This document shows, in pieces, positions 53,095-61,823 of a stretch of DNA of 64,000 nucleotides. A program made the translations under genes and the position numbers. Numbering within the stretch: the first letter of the stretch is position 1; each line of letters begins with the position of its first letter. Under the pieces are notes generated by a model. It made no database searches. It saw only the letters and a list, made by a program, of their open reading frames with translations, and was not told the origin of the DNA. Source of the DNA: Kiloniella laminariae DSM 19542 (lineage in GTDB: Bacteria; Pseudomonadota; Alphaproteobacteria; Kiloniellales; Kiloniellaceae); assembly GCF_000374005.1 (NCBI RefSeq), contig NZ_KB893137.1:56839-120838 (forward strand), given 5' to 3'.

Positions 53095-54015
53095 ATGTTT
53101 TCGTTTATTCTCAAGCGTCTTGCCGGGGCTATTCCGACGCTGTTTATTATCATTACCCTGGCTTTTTTTCTCATCCGTACGGCACCAGGCGGCCCGTTCG
53201 ACAAGGAACGGACAGTTCCCCCAGAGGTTCAGGCAAATCTTAATGCTGTATATCATCTGGACAAGCCACTCTATGAACAATACGGACACTATCTGTTCAA
53301 TGTCATCCAGGGAGACTTCGGGCCTTCTTTCCAGTACCGGGACTTTTCGGTAACTGATCTGATTGGATCCGGTTTTCCTGTATCCCTGACGCTTGGTCTG
53401 ACGGCGATCTTTTTTGCGATCACAATCGGTATGTCCCTTGGCGCGATTGCTGCACTCCGGCAAAACTCGGCCATTGACTATGCGGTGATGGCGACAGCCA
53501 TGACCGGGATCACTATTCCCAACTTTGTCATGGCGCCTTTGCTGACGCTGGTCTTCGGCGTCTATCTTGGCATGTTGCCTGTTGGCGGCTGGGGTGATGG
53601 TGTGTCCCAGGCTATTCTGCCCGTGGTGGCTCTGGCTTTGCCTCAAATTGCCTATATTGCGCGCCTGACCCGGGGATCCATGATCGAGGTCTTGCGGTCG
53701 AACTTTGTTCGGACAGCTCGGGCCAAGGGATTACCTGAAAGGGTCATGCTGACACGCCATGCAATGAAGGCTGCGATGCTGCCAGTCGTTTCCTATCTCG
53801 GCCCGGCCTCTGCAGCCATTATTACCGGCTCTGTTGTTGTCGAGCAGATCTTTAGCATTCCCGGGATCGGGCGTTATTTCGTCCAGGGGGCCTTGAACCG
53901 CGATTATACGTTGGTGATGGGGGTGGTGATTTTTTACGGAACCCTGATCATTGTCTTTAACCTGATCGTTGATATCGTTTACGGCATGCTGGATCCAAAA
54001 GTGAGGATGGGATAA
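53095..54015 (+). CDS. oppB: Oligopeptide ABC transporter permease OppB
   Basis: A 306-residue permease with six membrane segments. It starts MFSFILKRLAGAIPTLFIIITLAFFLIRTAPGGPF, the DppB/OppB signature. The EAA loop is RSNFVRTARAKGLPERVMLTRHAMKAAMLPVVSYLGP. Its stop overlaps the oppC start by one base (TAATG). Confidence 0.95.
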   Translation: MFSFILKRLAGAIPTLFIIITLAFFLIRTAPGGPFDKERTVPPEVQANLNAVYHLDKPLYEQYGHYLFNVIQGDFGPSFQYRDFSVTDLIGSGFPVSLTLGLTAIFFAITIGMSLGAIAALRQNSAIDYAVMATAMTGITIPNFVMAPLLTLVFGVYLGMLPVGGWGDGVSQAILPVVALALPQIAYIARLTRGSMIEVLRSNFVRTARAKGLPERVMLTRHAMKAAMLPVVSYLGPASAAIITGSVVVEQIFSIPGIGRYFVQGALNRDYTLVMGVVIFYGTLIIVFNLIVDIVYGMLDPKVRMG

Positions 54016-54914
54016 TGGCGATCGATATGGAAATAAAAAGCGCCATGGATCTCGAGCCTGAAGTCAAGGGACGCAGTCTGTGGCAGGATGCTTTTCGCCG
54101 CCTATTGAATAACAAGGCATCAGTCGCAAGTTTTGTTGTACTGATCACGATTGTTCTCATCGCTCTTATTGGCCCGTTGTTGCACTCTCATCCCTTTGAT
54201 GAAGTTTACTGGGATTACATCCAGTCTGCACCTGATGTGGAGGCAGGGTTCTATTTTGGTACGGATACCAATGGCCGTGATCTGTATGTGCGGACGCTTT
54301 ATGGCATTAGAGTTTCCTTGCTGGTCGGTCTGGTTGCGACCGGTGTTTCCCTGTTGATCGGGGTTACGTACGGGGCAATTGCCGGCTATGTTGGCGGGAC
54401 CACAGATAATCTCATGATGCGCTTCGTCGATATCATGTACTCCATGCCTTTCATGTTTTTCGTCATCCTGCTGATGGTGATTTTCGGGCGGAACATTTTT
54501 CTGATCTTTGCAGCTCTTGGGGCCGTTGAATGGTTGACTATGGCCCGAATTGTCCGGGGGCAGACCCTTTCGATCAAAAACCGGGAATTTGTTGAAGCCG
54601 CCCGAGCTGCAGGTGTCAGCGGTTTTAATATCGTCCGTCGCCACATCATTCCCAACGCCCTGGGACCGGTTATTGTCTATGTGACCTTGACCATTCCACA
54701 GGTAATTCTGATTGAGAGTTTTCTCTCTTTCCTTGGTCTGGGGGTACAGGAGCCGATGACCAGTCTCGGGGTTTTGATTTCCGAAGGCGCCCAACAAATG
54801 GAATCTGCGCCCTGGGCTCTGTTGTTCCCGGCGAGTGCGCTGGCGATTATCTTGTTTTGTTTCAACTTTATCGGCGATGGTCTGCGTGATGCGCTTGACC
54901 CGCGTGATCGCTAG
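54015..54914 (+). CDS. oppC: Oligopeptide ABC transporter permease OppC
   Basis: A 299-residue permease. The N-terminal OppC_N segment (SLWQDAFRRLLNNKASVASFVVLITIVLIALIGPLL), FGTDTNGRDLYVRTLYGIRVSLLVG and the EAA loop EFVEAARAAGVSGFNIVRRHIIPNALGPV are diagnostic. Confidence 0.95.
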   Translation: MAIDMEIKSAMDLEPEVKGRSLWQDAFRRLLNNKASVASFVVLITIVLIALIGPLLHSHPFDEVYWDYIQSAPDVEAGFYFGTDTNGRDLYVRTLYGIRVSLLVGLVATGVSLLIGVTYGAIAGYVGGTTDNLMMRFVDIMYSMPFMFFVILLMVIFGRNIFLIFAALGAVEWLTMARIVRGQTLSIKNREFVEAARAAGVSGFNIVRRHIIPNALGPVIVYVTLTIPQVILIESFLSFLGLGVQEPMTSLGVLISEGAQQMESAPWALLFPASALAIILFCFNFIGDGLRDALDPRDR

Positions 54915-54927
54915 GGAGGTCAAATTC

Positions 54928-55905
54928 ATGAGTGATATTATTCTTGAAGTAAAGGACCTCTGCGCCAGCTTCTCGACACCAGAGGGGCCGGTTAACGCGG
55001 TGAATAATCTCAACTTTACCATTCGTGCCGGTGAAGCCATGGGGGTCGTCGGAGAGTCAGGATCAGGCAAAAGCCAGACATTCCTCGCGATCATGGGGCT
55101 GTTGGCCACGAATGGAACGACAACCGGCAGTGCAAAGCTGCTGGGGCAGGAGCTGATCGGACTGAGTATGGACGAGATCAACAAGATCCGTGGTCATACA
55201 ATGTCGATGATCTTCCAGGACCCTATGACCTCGCTTAATCCCTATCTCAAGGTTTCCCGGCAGCTGACCGAAGTTCTGGTCCAGCACAAGGGGGCAACCG
55301 AGAAAGAAGCAAGGGTACAGGCGCTGCATATGCTGGACCGCGTGGGGATACCAGAAGCAGCAAAGCGGTTTGACATGTACCCGCACGAATTTTCCGGCGG
55401 GATGCGTCAGCGGGTCATGATTGCTATGGCGCTGCTTTGTGAGCCAGCTTTGCTGATTGCGGATGAACCGACAACAGCACTGGACGTTACTGTTCAGGCC
55501 CAGATTCTGGATCTGATGCGGGAACTGAAAGACGAGTTCAATACGGCGATTGTCATGATTACCCATGATCTCGGCGTGGTGGCCGGTCTCTGTGATACCG
55601 TCAACGTTATGTATGCTGGACGGATTGTCGAGCGGGCGCCAGTGGACTTCGTCTTTGACGAACCCCGTCATCCCTATAGTCAGGGGCTTCTGGCTTCGAC
55701 CCCGCGTCTTGATGAAAAAATTCATGATAACGAGCTGGTAACCATATCGGGGCAACCGCCCAATTTACAGCGCTTGCCCAAAGGATGTTCTTTTGCTCCG
55801 CGTTGTATTCACGCAAGGGATCGTTGTCTTGGGGAAAGGCCTGCCCTGCATCAGGCTTTGCCTGATCGCTTCAATGCCTGCCATATGGAAGAGGGTTGGT
55901 CATGA
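54928..55905 (+). CDS. oppD: Oligopeptide ABC transporter ATPase OppD
   Basis: A 325-residue ATPase. Walker A is GESGSGKSQ, the signature is FSGGMRQRVMIAMAL and Walker B is LLIADEPTTALDV. The C-terminal oligopeptide-ABC domain has the Fe-S type cysteine motif CSFAPRCIHARDRC...C. The start at 54928 has an AGGGAGGT box; the frame extends further upstream only by chance overlap with oppC. Confidence 0.95.
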   Translation: MSDIILEVKDLCASFSTPEGPVNAVNNLNFTIRAGEAMGVVGESGSGKSQTFLAIMGLLATNGTTTGSAKLLGQELIGLSMDEINKIRGHTMSMIFQDPMTSLNPYLKVSRQLTEVLVQHKGATEKEARVQALHMLDRVGIPEAAKRFDMYPHEFSGGMRQRVMIAMALLCEPALLIADEPTTALDVTVQAQILDLMRELKDEFNTAIVMITHDLGVVAGLCDTVNVMYAGRIVERAPVDFVFDEPRHPYSQGLLASTPRLDEKIHDNELVTISGQPPNLQRLPKGCSFAPRCIHARDRCLGERPALHQALPDRFNACHMEEGWS

Positions 55906-56891
55906 CGATATCAGATAATGTCCTTCTGGATGTAAAAGATCTCAAGGTTCATTTTTCCATTCCTGGTCGCGGAATGTTTCAGAAAGCCAGGTTGCTGAAG
56001 GCTGTTGACGGCGTGTCCTTTCAGGTCCGTGCGGGTGAAACACTCGGTGTTGTGGGGGAGTCCGGTTGTGGCAAGTCCACTTTGGGCCGGGCAGTTTTGA
56101 GGTTGCTGGAACCAACAGCCGGGCAGGTCGCCTGGCTGGGACAGGATATGGGCGGGATGAAATCCGAAACCCTGCGAAATGCCCGGGCTGATCTTCAGGT
56201 GATTTTTCAGGATCCACTTGCATCTCTCGACCCGCGCATGACCATCGGGCAGATTATTGCAGAGCCGCTGATTACCCATAAGCCTCATCTTTCGAAGGAA
56301 GAGGTCAAGGAGGCGGTCAAGGCGATCATGGCGAAGGTTGGTCTGCTACCTGATCAACTGAACCGCTATCCGCACGAGTTCTCGGGCGGGCAGTGTCAAA
56401 GGATTGGTATCGCGCGCGCGATGATTCTGGAACCCAAGCTGATTGTCTGTGATGAAGCGGTCAGTGCGCTGGATGTTTCTATTCAGGCCCAGATTGTCAA
56501 TCTGCTGATGCGTCTGCAAAAAGAGTTTCATCTCAGTCTGATCTTTATCTCGCACAACCTGAGTATTGTCCGGCATATCAGCAACCGTATTATGGTGCTG
56601 TATCTTGGCCGAATGATGGAACTGGCAGACCGGGACCAGATCTATAGTGAACCGCTTCACCCCTATACCAAGGCGCTGATTTCAGCTGTACCCATTCCTG
56701 ATCCCAAGGTGGAGAGGAACAAGGAGCATATTGCCCTGAAGGGGGATCTTCCCAGTCCGCTCAGCCCGCCTTCGGGTTGTGTTTTCCGGACACGCTGTCC
56801 TTTTGCCAAGGAGATCTGTGCAACCGATGTACCTGAGCTCAAGGTATATGACGGCAAACGGGAAGCGGCCTGCCACTTTGTCGAGGGCTGA
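55902..56891 (+). CDS. oppF: Oligopeptide ABC transporter ATPase OppF
   Basis: A 329-residue second ATPase. Walker A is GESGCGKST, the signature is [15 protein letters not shown] (C in place of the usual R) and Walker B is [13 protein letters not shown]. The C-terminal cysteine set is [14 protein letters not shown]...C. The ATG at 55902 overlaps the oppD stop by four bases. It ends in a strong terminator. Confidence 0.95.
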   Translation: MTISDNVLLDVKDLKVHFSIPGRGMFQKARLLKAVDGVSFQVRAGETLGVVGESGCGKSTLGRAVLRLLEPTAGQVAWLGQDMGGMKSETLRNARADLQVIFQDPLASLDPRMTIGQIIAEPLITHKPHLSKEEVKEAVKAIMAKVGLLPDQLNRYPHEFSGGQCQRIGIARAMILEPKLIVCDEAVSALDVSIQAQIVNLLMRLQKEFHLSLIFISHNLSIVRHISNRIMVLYLGRMMELADRDQIYSEPLHPYTKALISAVPIPDPKVERNKEHIALKGDLPSPLSPPSGCVFRTRCPFAKEICATDVPELKVYDGKREAACHFVEG

Positions 56892-56916
56892 TTCCTGCTG
56901 CGGGGCAGGATTAGGT

Positions 56917-56960
56917 AAAAAAATGGCTGCCTCCTTGTGAGGCAGCCATTTTTTTATGGA
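56917..56960 (+). terminator. Strong rho-independent terminator of the opp operon
   Basis: A 17-base-pair perfect stem (56917-56933 with 56939-56955) ends in a run of seven T. It isolates the opp operon from the following cassette. Confidence 0.93.
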
Positions 56961-57035
56961 GGAACAGGCCGCCTGATACTTAAAATTAAATTTTCTAATT
57001 TAAAGTTGTATTTATATTATTTATACAATTTATGT

Positions 57036-57063
57036 TTGTGTTGAAGTGGATTGCAGTTATACT
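57036..57063 (+). promoter_or_regulatory. Candidate promoter of the Fe-S / radical SAM cassette
   Basis: TTGTGT (57036-57041) and TATACT (57058-57063) are 16 bases apart in a very AT-rich stretch (56970-57150). The start of the first cassette gene lies about 105 bases downstream. Confidence 0.55.
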
Positions 57064-57169
57064 CGGAGCCAATGTTTATTGGATTGGGTGGGGCATTGCT
57101 TATCATGTATCTAATTTTACATATATTTTTTCCTCATATGTCTTTTCCTGAGACGAGACATGCCAATCC

Positions 57170-57910
57170 ATGACCTGGTTGATTCGACAACAGGAAGCAG
57201 GTCTGCAGGATTTCCATCCAGAATTTAAACATGCCGTCGATGCATTGATCGGGGTAATTCCCAATGCAGAAGTGGGAAGTTTTAGGTTGTCCGGGGAAAT
57301 CATTGACGAGATGCCGACGAGCCCTGCGCAGAAAATGCGGCCTTATCAGGAATCTGTCGTTACCTGTTTTGCCATTCCGATTACAGAAGACAGCCTCTGG
57401 ATCTGGCACAAACACGGTGAAAACCGTTCCCTTATGGCCAACTATGTACTGGGACTTGCCGCCAGGTCGATTATTGATCGTCTCGCAGCTCTCGACAATA
57501 TCAAGATAGAGGAAATCACGGCTCTTGTCGGCCAGGAACTCTCGATGGTGCGCCTCGGGGAGTTAGCTGGACTGGGGCGACGTGGATGGAACAACCTTCT
57601 GATCCATCCCGAATGGGGGGCCTGGCTGCAGATCCATGCGGTGATTGGCCATATGTCTGCCCCTCTGGCCTCTGAATTGGCCACAGATGTATGTATTCAC
57701 TGCGGGAACTGTATCAGGGCTTGCCCGGTAAAGGCAGTGAAACCCCATCGCTTTAATCCAGTCGCCTGCAGCAGTGTTGTTGCGGCCCCGACAAGACGTA
57801 AATCCAAGGCCATCGCCCTGACAGAAAACAGCTACATCGAATGCAGGGAATGCATCAAAAGTTGTCCCATAGGATCCGCACCGGAGGAGATTTTTGAATG
57901 GAAGCATTAA
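57170..57910 (+). CDS. QueG-like 4Fe-4S cluster protein
   Basis: A 246-residue cytosolic protein related to the epoxyqueuosine reductase/reductive dehalogenase superfamily. AGLGRRGWNNLLIHPEWGAWLQIHAVI (from about residue 133) aligns with the QueG segment in which the corrinoid-binding fold continues. Cysteines 175, 178, 181 and 185 form a first [4Fe-4S] site, and Cys200 with 225, 228 and 232 the second, spaced as in QueG. It is shorter than QueG (about 350) and lacks its C-terminal HEAT-like part. Whether it binds cobalamin is unknown. It overlaps the next gene by 13 bases. The ribosome-binding site is weak, but no earlier start exists. Confidence 0.75.
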   Translation: MTWLIRQQEAGLQDFHPEFKHAVDALIGVIPNAEVGSFRLSGEIIDEMPTSPAQKMRPYQESVVTCFAIPITEDSLWIWHKHGENRSLMANYVLGLAARSIIDRLAALDNIKIEEITALVGQELSMVRLGELAGLGRRGWNNLLIHPEWGAWLQIHAVIGHMSAPLASELATDVCIHCGNCIRACPVKAVKPHRFNPVACSSVVAAPTRRKSKAIALTENSYIECRECIKSCPIGSAPEEIFEWKH

Positions 57911-59175
57911 GGGAAAGGGTATCGGATGATCATGAGTATCTCAGGGATGACGGTGCATTTGTCTTTCATCATCCCCCCAAATATCTCTGGGAACGCAGTC
58001 CTGATACGATCGATAGAGAACTTATTTGGCAGGATTATCATCTCTATATTCACGTCCCTTTCTGCCGGAAAATATGTACCTTTTGTACCTTTGAACGCCG
58101 TCAGCTTCACCGGGGGGCTATTGACTGGTTTGTCGAATTACTGGATCGCGAAATGGACCTGTATCAAAACCAGGATCGTTTTGATCTGGCGAAAATCCAG
58201 TCGGTTTATCTGGGCGGTGGGACAGCCTCGCTGCTGAGTAATGATCACATTGCCCACATTCTGAAGCGTTTGAGGGCAGAATTTGGTCTGCGGGGGGAAG
58301 AGACCGAAATTACGCTGGAATCTGAGCCGGGCACAAAAAAACCGGCAGATCTGCAGGTGATCCGTAAACTTGGTGTGAATCGTATCTCAATCGGGGCCCA
58401 GGCTTTTGATGATGCCCAGTTGAAGTTATTGAACCGTTCCCATTCGGTACAGCAAACACTGGATATGATTACGGCGGCCAAACAGGCAGGTTTTGACAAC
58501 CTGCACATTGATGTCATGTATGGATTGCCTGGCCAAACCATGGCGCGCTGGCAGGAAACAGTCAGGCGTACCATTGATCTGGAGCCCACACATATTTCTG
58601 CCTACCCCCTGATTGTTTTTCCCGGTGAGTTGCTGGACCGTTCTTTGGAAAAGAACACTTTGCCAGGTCGTCCGGACAAGGAAACCATCAATGAGATGCG
58701 CGAATATGCCACGGCAGAATTTAAAGCGGCTGGGCTTTTTCGCTACTCAACGGCGGAATTCGCCCGGCCCGGCAAAGAGTGCCGTTATGTGCAGTCGACC
58801 TGGGACAGTTCAGATTATCTCGGTTTCGGTCCGGGCGCTTACAGTCGACATGGGCATCTCCTATGGGAGGATGACGTTATTCACCCTGCCTATGAAAGAA
58901 AGATCCAGTCAGGGGAAAAACCACTTGGCAAACGCTATGAAATGGCCCCTGAACAACAGTTGCAACGGGACATTGCCATGGGGCTTTGCCTGCTCGAAAT
59001 TGATATCGACGAGCTCCAGAAAAAAGCAGGATGCGTCTTTGAAAACGAGTTTCTGGAAACCTATGGGCAGCTTGAAGAGCAGGGGCTCCTTGACCGGGAG
59101 GGATCAAGAGTTTTTCTGACGGAAAAGGGTGTTAGATACGCCACTTACGTCATGAAATGTTTCACCACTCAGTAA
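57898..59175 (+). CDS. HemW-like radical SAM protein (coproporphyrinogen oxidase-like family)
   Basis: A 425-residue radical SAM enzyme of the COG0635 group. After a non-standard 45-residue N-terminal extension comes YIHVPFCRKICTFCTF, with CxxxCxxC cysteines 56, 60 and 63. HemN's fourth cysteine is replaced by Phe. GGGTASLL, LESEPGT, RISIGAQAFDD and HIDVMYGLPGQT follow, and a HemN_C-like winged domain lies at the end. It is not a standard HemW (about 380-390 residues) and is fixed in a cassette with QueG-like, small helical and ATP-grasp genes. It could be a methyl or oxidative-decarboxylation type enzyme acting on a peptide, tetrapyrrole or lipid; which one is unknown. Confidence 0.85.
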   Translation: MEALRERVSDDHEYLRDDGAFVFHHPPKYLWERSPDTIDRELIWQDYHLYIHVPFCRKICTFCTFERRQLHRGAIDWFVELLDREMDLYQNQDRFDLAKIQSVYLGGGTASLLSNDHIAHILKRLRAEFGLRGEETEITLESEPGTKKPADLQVIRKLGVNRISIGAQAFDDAQLKLLNRSHSVQQTLDMITAAKQAGFDNLHIDVMYGLPGQTMARWQETVRRTIDLEPTHISAYPLIVFPGELLDRSLEKNTLPGRPDKETINEMREYATAEFKAAGLFRYSTAEFARPGKECRYVQSTWDSSDYLGFGPGAYSRHGHLLWEDDVIHPAYERKIQSGEKPLGKRYEMAPEQQLQRDIAMGLCLLEIDIDELQKKAGCVFENEFLETYGQLEEQGLLDREGSRVFLTEKGVRYATYVMKCFTTQ

Positions 59176-59179
59176 TTCA

Positions 59180-59197
59180 AACCAAACCAAACCAACC
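59180..59197. repeat. Short CAAAC microsatellite before the small cassette gene
   Basis: Three to four copies of CAAAC/CCAAA occur in the 36-base gap between the radical SAM gene and the 96-residue protein, just ahead of its GGGAG ribosome-binding site. Slippage here could alter spacing, though the effect is speculative. Confidence 0.4.
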
Positions 59198-59211
59198 TAG
59201 GGAGATTTCTT

Positions 59212-59502
59212 ATGGCTGAACAAACCGCGGGATTGATGAAAATTGGCTTTGTCCTTGATGTCGCAAGAAAAGATGTCCGGTTTTTAAACGATTTGGATCG
59301 TAGCCCTTTCCAGACCTTGATGGAAAGCGGGATTGACCTTTCACCGGGGGAAATCCAGGCGGTTATTGATGTGGTGAAAGATACCTCGCTATCTCACTAT
59401 GCTCCGGCGTTGAAAAAAAACCGGGTGCTCTGGCAAGACATCCTTAAGGAAGCTGCTATTGATCTTGATAATCTGCGCAAGAAACCGACCAAAGGAAAAT
59501 AG
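59212..59502 (+). CDS. Small helical protein of unknown function in the radical SAM cassette
   Basis: A 96-residue protein with no cysteine and no signal peptide. The core reads DLDRSPFQTLMESGIDLSPGEIQAVIDVV, whose rhythm (short helix, G-I-D/E-L-S-P-x-E-I, helix) resembles the leader domains of Nif11/NHLP/Franean-type RiPP precursors and the LigA-like fold. The tail KNRVLWQDILKEAAIDLDNLRKKPTKGK is lysine-rich and has no obvious core-peptide features (no Cys, Ser or Thr run). So it may be a substrate, a carrier or a subunit of its neighbours. The start has a strong GGGAG box 7 bases upstream. Confidence 0.7.
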   Translation: MAEQTAGLMKIGFVLDVARKDVRFLNDLDRSPFQTLMESGIDLSPGEIQAVIDVVKDTSLSHYAPALKKNRVLWQDILKEAAIDLDNLRKKPTKGK

Positions 59503-59579
59503 TCGACTCTGGAACGGATAACATTGCAGGTATTGCTGAGCCAGAGAGCAGTACCTGCGTTCTGACTGCGGGAAACGCT

Positions 59580-60740
59580 GTGCAACATCTACTGCTATAC
59601 GCGGGACTGGACTTTATACTGGATGAAGACGGTCACTGGCACTTCATCGAGATCAACGACCATCCTGTTGCTTTGAACCGGGCAGACCATCTCGCAAATC
59701 AGTGCCGTTATCCGCTGTTTCCCGGACAGGGGCTTTCCATACTGGCGCAAGAACTGATCCGTCTGGCTGCAGGGAAGCCCATTGCGCTATTGCTGCCGGA
59801 TTGTTTTCGGATCACTGCTCAAGCCGAGCTGTTTGATTTTGTCGATCCGTTGCAGAACGAGGGACCTGCCAAGCTGACAGTGGCAGAGTTTCATGAGATC
59901 GCAGAACAAATCCGAGACGCAGGCCACCCTTGCGCTATCATAGATACAACCCAGATTTCCCACCAAGATGGCCGCTATTTTCTACTGAATGGCAAAGAGC
60001 TCGGACTGCTTTACAGGCGTAGCTATTCTTTCCCAAAAACACAGCCATTGATTCCCAGTGTGAACGATTTACGTCTCAGGGCAGTCTGTACGGACAAGCG
60101 CTTGATCGCCTCATTACTACAGGAGAAAGCGCCTGATATCGGATGTATACCGACTTACTCGCACAGGGATGAAAATGCCCTCCATTGTTTTCTCGAAGAG
60201 ATGGCTGTGACGAACAGCTATGTGATCCGAAAGCCACGGGATGGTGCCGGTAGCCGTGGTGTGGAGCGTTTCTTGGCCCGTGATCTGTTACGGGATGTTT
60301 CGACGGAAACAGATAACCAGGCAATCTATCAACCCTGGATCCCTCCCTGCACCCACAGAAAGGGGCGCTATGAGTACCATGTTGATTTTCGGCTTTATAT
60401 GGTTGCTGGCGAGGCTGTTGGTGGCTTTGCCCGGCAAGCTGCAGCCCCGAATTCTCACTTGACCGCGGAAAGTCCGCTTTGCTGGATGACGACGAACGGG
60501 CCTGCCCTTCCTCTGTCGCAGAAAGAACTGGCGGATAAGGAGGAGGGTTCTTTCTCCTTATCCGCGGTCCAGCTGGAAACACTTAGTAAGAGAGCGGCCA
60601 CGATTGTCGAGATCATCGAAGGCTATGCAGCAAAGCTCGACTATAGAAGAACCTGTCAGAAGATTCCTGGGTTTGAAAGCCAGGTGGCTATAGAAGGCCA
60701 AATGAAACCGATAAATCTACGCCCGGTTGCTCAAGCCTGA
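59580..60740 (+). CDS. ATP-grasp-like protein, apparently circularly permuted
   Basis: A 386-residue protein. The Mg-binding end motif of ATP-grasp enzymes (EDGHWHFIEINDHP, Glu24 and Asn26) is at the N-terminus. The nucleotide-binding lysine segment SYVIRKPRDGAGSRGVERF (Lys218) and HVDFRLYMVAGEAVGGFAR come later. This order is typical of circularly permuted ATP-grasp ligases such as the glutathionylspermidine synthase-like group, as is LLYRRSYSF...NDLRLRAVCTDKRLIASLL in between. No ATG start exists; GTG at 59580 follows GGGAAA, and the frame is open upstream to 59472. It probably ligates an amine or carboxylate to a peptide. It is fourth in the cassette. Confidence 0.75.
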   Translation: MQHLLLYAGLDFILDEDGHWHFIEINDHPVALNRADHLANQCRYPLFPGQGLSILAQELIRLAAGKPIALLLPDCFRITAQAELFDFVDPLQNEGPAKLTVAEFHEIAEQIRDAGHPCAIIDTTQISHQDGRYFLLNGKELGLLYRRSYSFPKTQPLIPSVNDLRLRAVCTDKRLIASLLQEKAPDIGCIPTYSHRDENALHCFLEEMAVTNSYVIRKPRDGAGSRGVERFLARDLLRDVSTETDNQAIYQPWIPPCTHRKGRYEYHVDFRLYMVAGEAVGGFARQAAAPNSHLTAESPLCWMTTNGPALPLSQKELADKEEGSFSLSAVQLETLSKRAATIVEIIEGYAAKLDYRRTCQKIPGFESQVAIEGQMKPINLRPVAQA

Positions 60741-60761
60741 GAACCCGGCTCCGTGCTTGTC

Positions 60762-61823
60762 TTACCCGTATAGGGCTGCAGACATAATTCTGTTATGCCT
60801 TTTCAATATTTCGCACAGGCGATTGTGCGGCAGGGCATGAATGGTTGTTCCGTTCAAGCCTGTCATGGTTTCTGCTGCGACCAAGGCATTGACGATGGCT
60901 TCTTCTGTGGCTTCGACAGTGGCCTGAAACAAGGCGTTCATACTGTCGTTGTCAAGAGGCGGGGACGTTTGGGAGGCGGTGGAGAAGGCGATAAAGATAT
61001 CGCCGCTGCCGTTGTTGGCGACACTGCCTAGCCGGGCAAGACCCATGCTGACACGACGCGCAAGTCTCTTGCACTGATGTGCCAGCAGAGGCGCGTCAGT
61101 GGCGATTACTACGATGATCGATCCCGTGCCGTCAGCGCGGCTTTTTTCTTCCGGCATCAGGTCTGTAAGCTCCTGCCCCACAGGAATGCCCGCGATGAGC
61201 AGCTGCTCTCGCAAGCCGTAGTTTGACTGCACAAAACAGCCGAGTGTGTAACAGTCTTCCCCGATATCGACTTGTCTGCTCGAGGTGCCATTCCCTCCCT
61301 TGAACTGGTGGGTGATCATGCCTGTTCCACCGCCAACATTGCCTTCCTCGACAGGGCCGCTTCTGGCGGCATCCAGGGCGGCTTGGGCATGCTCAGGCCG
61401 GATATGAAATCCGTTGATATCGTTCAGGACACCGTCATAGGTTTCTGCGATCACGGGCAAAAGGAACCGCTTGCTTGCCTCTGTATCGCGGGCGAGCAAC
61501 CAGCGGCAGGTTCCTTCGTGTGCCGCACCGATGCTGTGTGTATTGGTCAGAACGACTGGGCCAGTCAGCAGGCCTGATTCCTCCAGCCAGTGGCTGCCGG
61601 TCATCTCTCCATTGCCGTTGAGGGAAAATAAAGCTGCGGGAATTTCAGACAGGGCCGCGAACTGCCCGCAAGGCAGAATGGCGGTTACCCCGGTCCTTAC
61701 AGATTTGCCTTCGATCAGCGTGGCAGTGCCAACTTCCAGTCCGGGAACATCCGTGATGCCATTGTGGGGGCCCGGCTGCCCGGTAAAGGGAATTCGAAGA
61801 TCCCTTGCGCGTGCTTTTGACAT
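60762..61823 (-). CDS. P1 family peptidase (DmpA/BapA-type aminopeptidase)
   Basis: A 353-residue autoprocessing N-terminal nucleophile hydrolase of family S58. ITDVPGLEVGTATLIEG, SIGAAHEGTCRWLL, GNVGGGTGMITHQFKGG and the self-cleavage site NNGSGDIFIAFST (nucleophile Ser after Gly) are all present. Family members remove N-terminal residues, including D-amino acids and beta-amino acids, from peptides. The start at 61823 follows AGGAGC. It is convergent with the ATP-grasp gene, 21 bases apart, so it is a neighbour of the cassette but on a different transcript. Confidence 0.93.
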   Translation of the reverse strand: MSKARARDLRIPFTGQPGPHNGITDVPGLEVGTATLIEGKSVRTGVTAILPCGQFAALSEIPAALFSLNGNGEMTGSHWLEESGLLTGPVVLTNTHSIGAAHEGTCRWLLARDTEASKRFLLPVIAETYDGVLNDINGFHIRPEHAQAALDAARSGPVEEGNVGGGTGMITHQFKGGNGTSSRQVDIGEDCYTLGCFVQSNYGLREQLLIAGIPVGQELTDLMPEEKSRADGTGSIIVVIATDAPLLAHQCKRLARRVSMGLARLGSVANNGSGDIFIAFSTASQTSPPLDNDSMNALFQATVEATEEAIVNALVAAETMTGLNGTTIHALPHNRLCEILKRHNRIMSAALYG

